Positions 63,885-64,000 of a DNA stretch of 64,000 nt are shown one piece after another. The stretch comes from Flavobacterium limicola. Lineage in GTDB: Bacteria; Bacteroidota; Bacteroidia; Flavobacteriales; Flavobacteriaceae. Under the pieces are notes generated by a model. That model did no database searches and had not been told where the DNA came from. It saw nothing but the letters and a program-made list of their open reading frames with translations. The translations under genes were made by a program, and so were the position numbers. Each line of letters begins with the position of its first letter. Position 1 is the first letter of the stretch. Location of the stretch: assembly GCF_003634755.1 (NCBI RefSeq), contig NZ_RBXA01000001.1, positions 1,054,001-1,118,000 of the forward strand. The letters are read 5' to 3'.

Positions 63885-64000
63885 ATGAATACTTATACAG
63901 AAAGTCAAACAGTTGGGTTAAAAGTTTTAAACAACTTATACCAGATGTCATGGGAAAGTCCAGAGTTCAAAGAAAGATTTATTAATAATCCTTCTATTAT
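63885..64000 (+). CDS. NHLP-leader RiPP precursor 7 (3' end outside window)
   Basis: ATG 63885 opens a frame that runs off the window end. The visible N-terminus (MNTYTESQTVGLKVLNNLYQ then MSWESPEFKERFINNPSII) fits the NHLP leader pattern: SWESPEFK followed by N-P. Its core is not visible. Confidence 0.8.
   Translation, partial: MNTYTESQTVGLKVLNNLYQMSWESPEFKERFINNPSI

Noticed and set aside
58980..64000. CRISPR array in the repeat-rich tail of the window
   Set aside because: Repeats are few, about 130 bases apart and imperfect, with no short regular spacers; no cas genes are present.

Overview
The window comes from a gliding member of the Bacteroidota, most likely Flavobacterium or a close relative. 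The evidence is low GC, gliding and type IX secretion genes (gldB, gldC, gldKLMN), an exosortase F pair, a short primary sigma factor, a very long FtsZ tail and many promoters with the Bacteroidota -7 element TAnnTTTG. MurE carries the DNPR motif, so the peptidoglycan is expected to contain meso-diaminopimelate.

Layout. 1-6 kb: 3' end of dnaG, an orphan response regulator, nadE, gldB-gldC, engB with an alpha/beta hydrolase. 6.1-21.8 kb: a complete division and cell wall (dcw) operon, mraZ-rsmH-ftsL-ftsI-murE-mraY-murD-ftsW-murG-murC-ftsQ-ftsA-ftsZ, headed by an array of MraZ boxes and closed by a strong terminator. 22-29 kb: a large palindromic intergenic element, yqeY, tRNA-Arg(TCG), an MtfA-like peptidase, rpe, a structured intergenic element, the primary sigma factor, and rpsO-pnp. 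29-33 kb: a free-methionine sulfoxide reductase-like GAF protein, xrtF and its partner, an ATP-cone nuclease beside a beta-CASP nuclease, and a DedA protein. 33-40 kb, minus strand: groES-groEL, secG, a TPR-like protein, lptE, a sigma-54 activator and miaB. 40-49 kb: topA, a degenerate arginase-family protein and gldKLMN. 49-58 kb: housekeeping and unknown genes, ending in a frameshifted membrane-protein gene and a decayed IS256-type transposase that mark the start of an accessory zone.

59-64 kb is the most unusual part. It holds seven genes (the last cut by the window edge) for precursors with a nitrile-hydratase-like leader (NHLP), each with a conserved leader of about 90 residues ending in Gly-Gly and a completely different C-terminal core of 17-28 residues. 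The first precursor is separated from the rest by a TPR-adenylate cyclase. The same cis element, containing TTTGGCA, stands before the first precursor and occurs again in three or four copies before the main cluster. The copy next to the main cluster matches a sigma-54 -24/-12 promoter. This looks like a multi-precursor RiPP (ribosomally made peptide) locus whose processing and export genes would lie beyond base 64000.

How the genes work together: dcw builds and splits the cell wall; lptE, secG and gldKLMN serve envelope biogenesis and protein export; groESL, rpsO-pnp and the sigma factor are housekeeping; the last 5 kb looks like a horizontally variable peptide-natural-product island.
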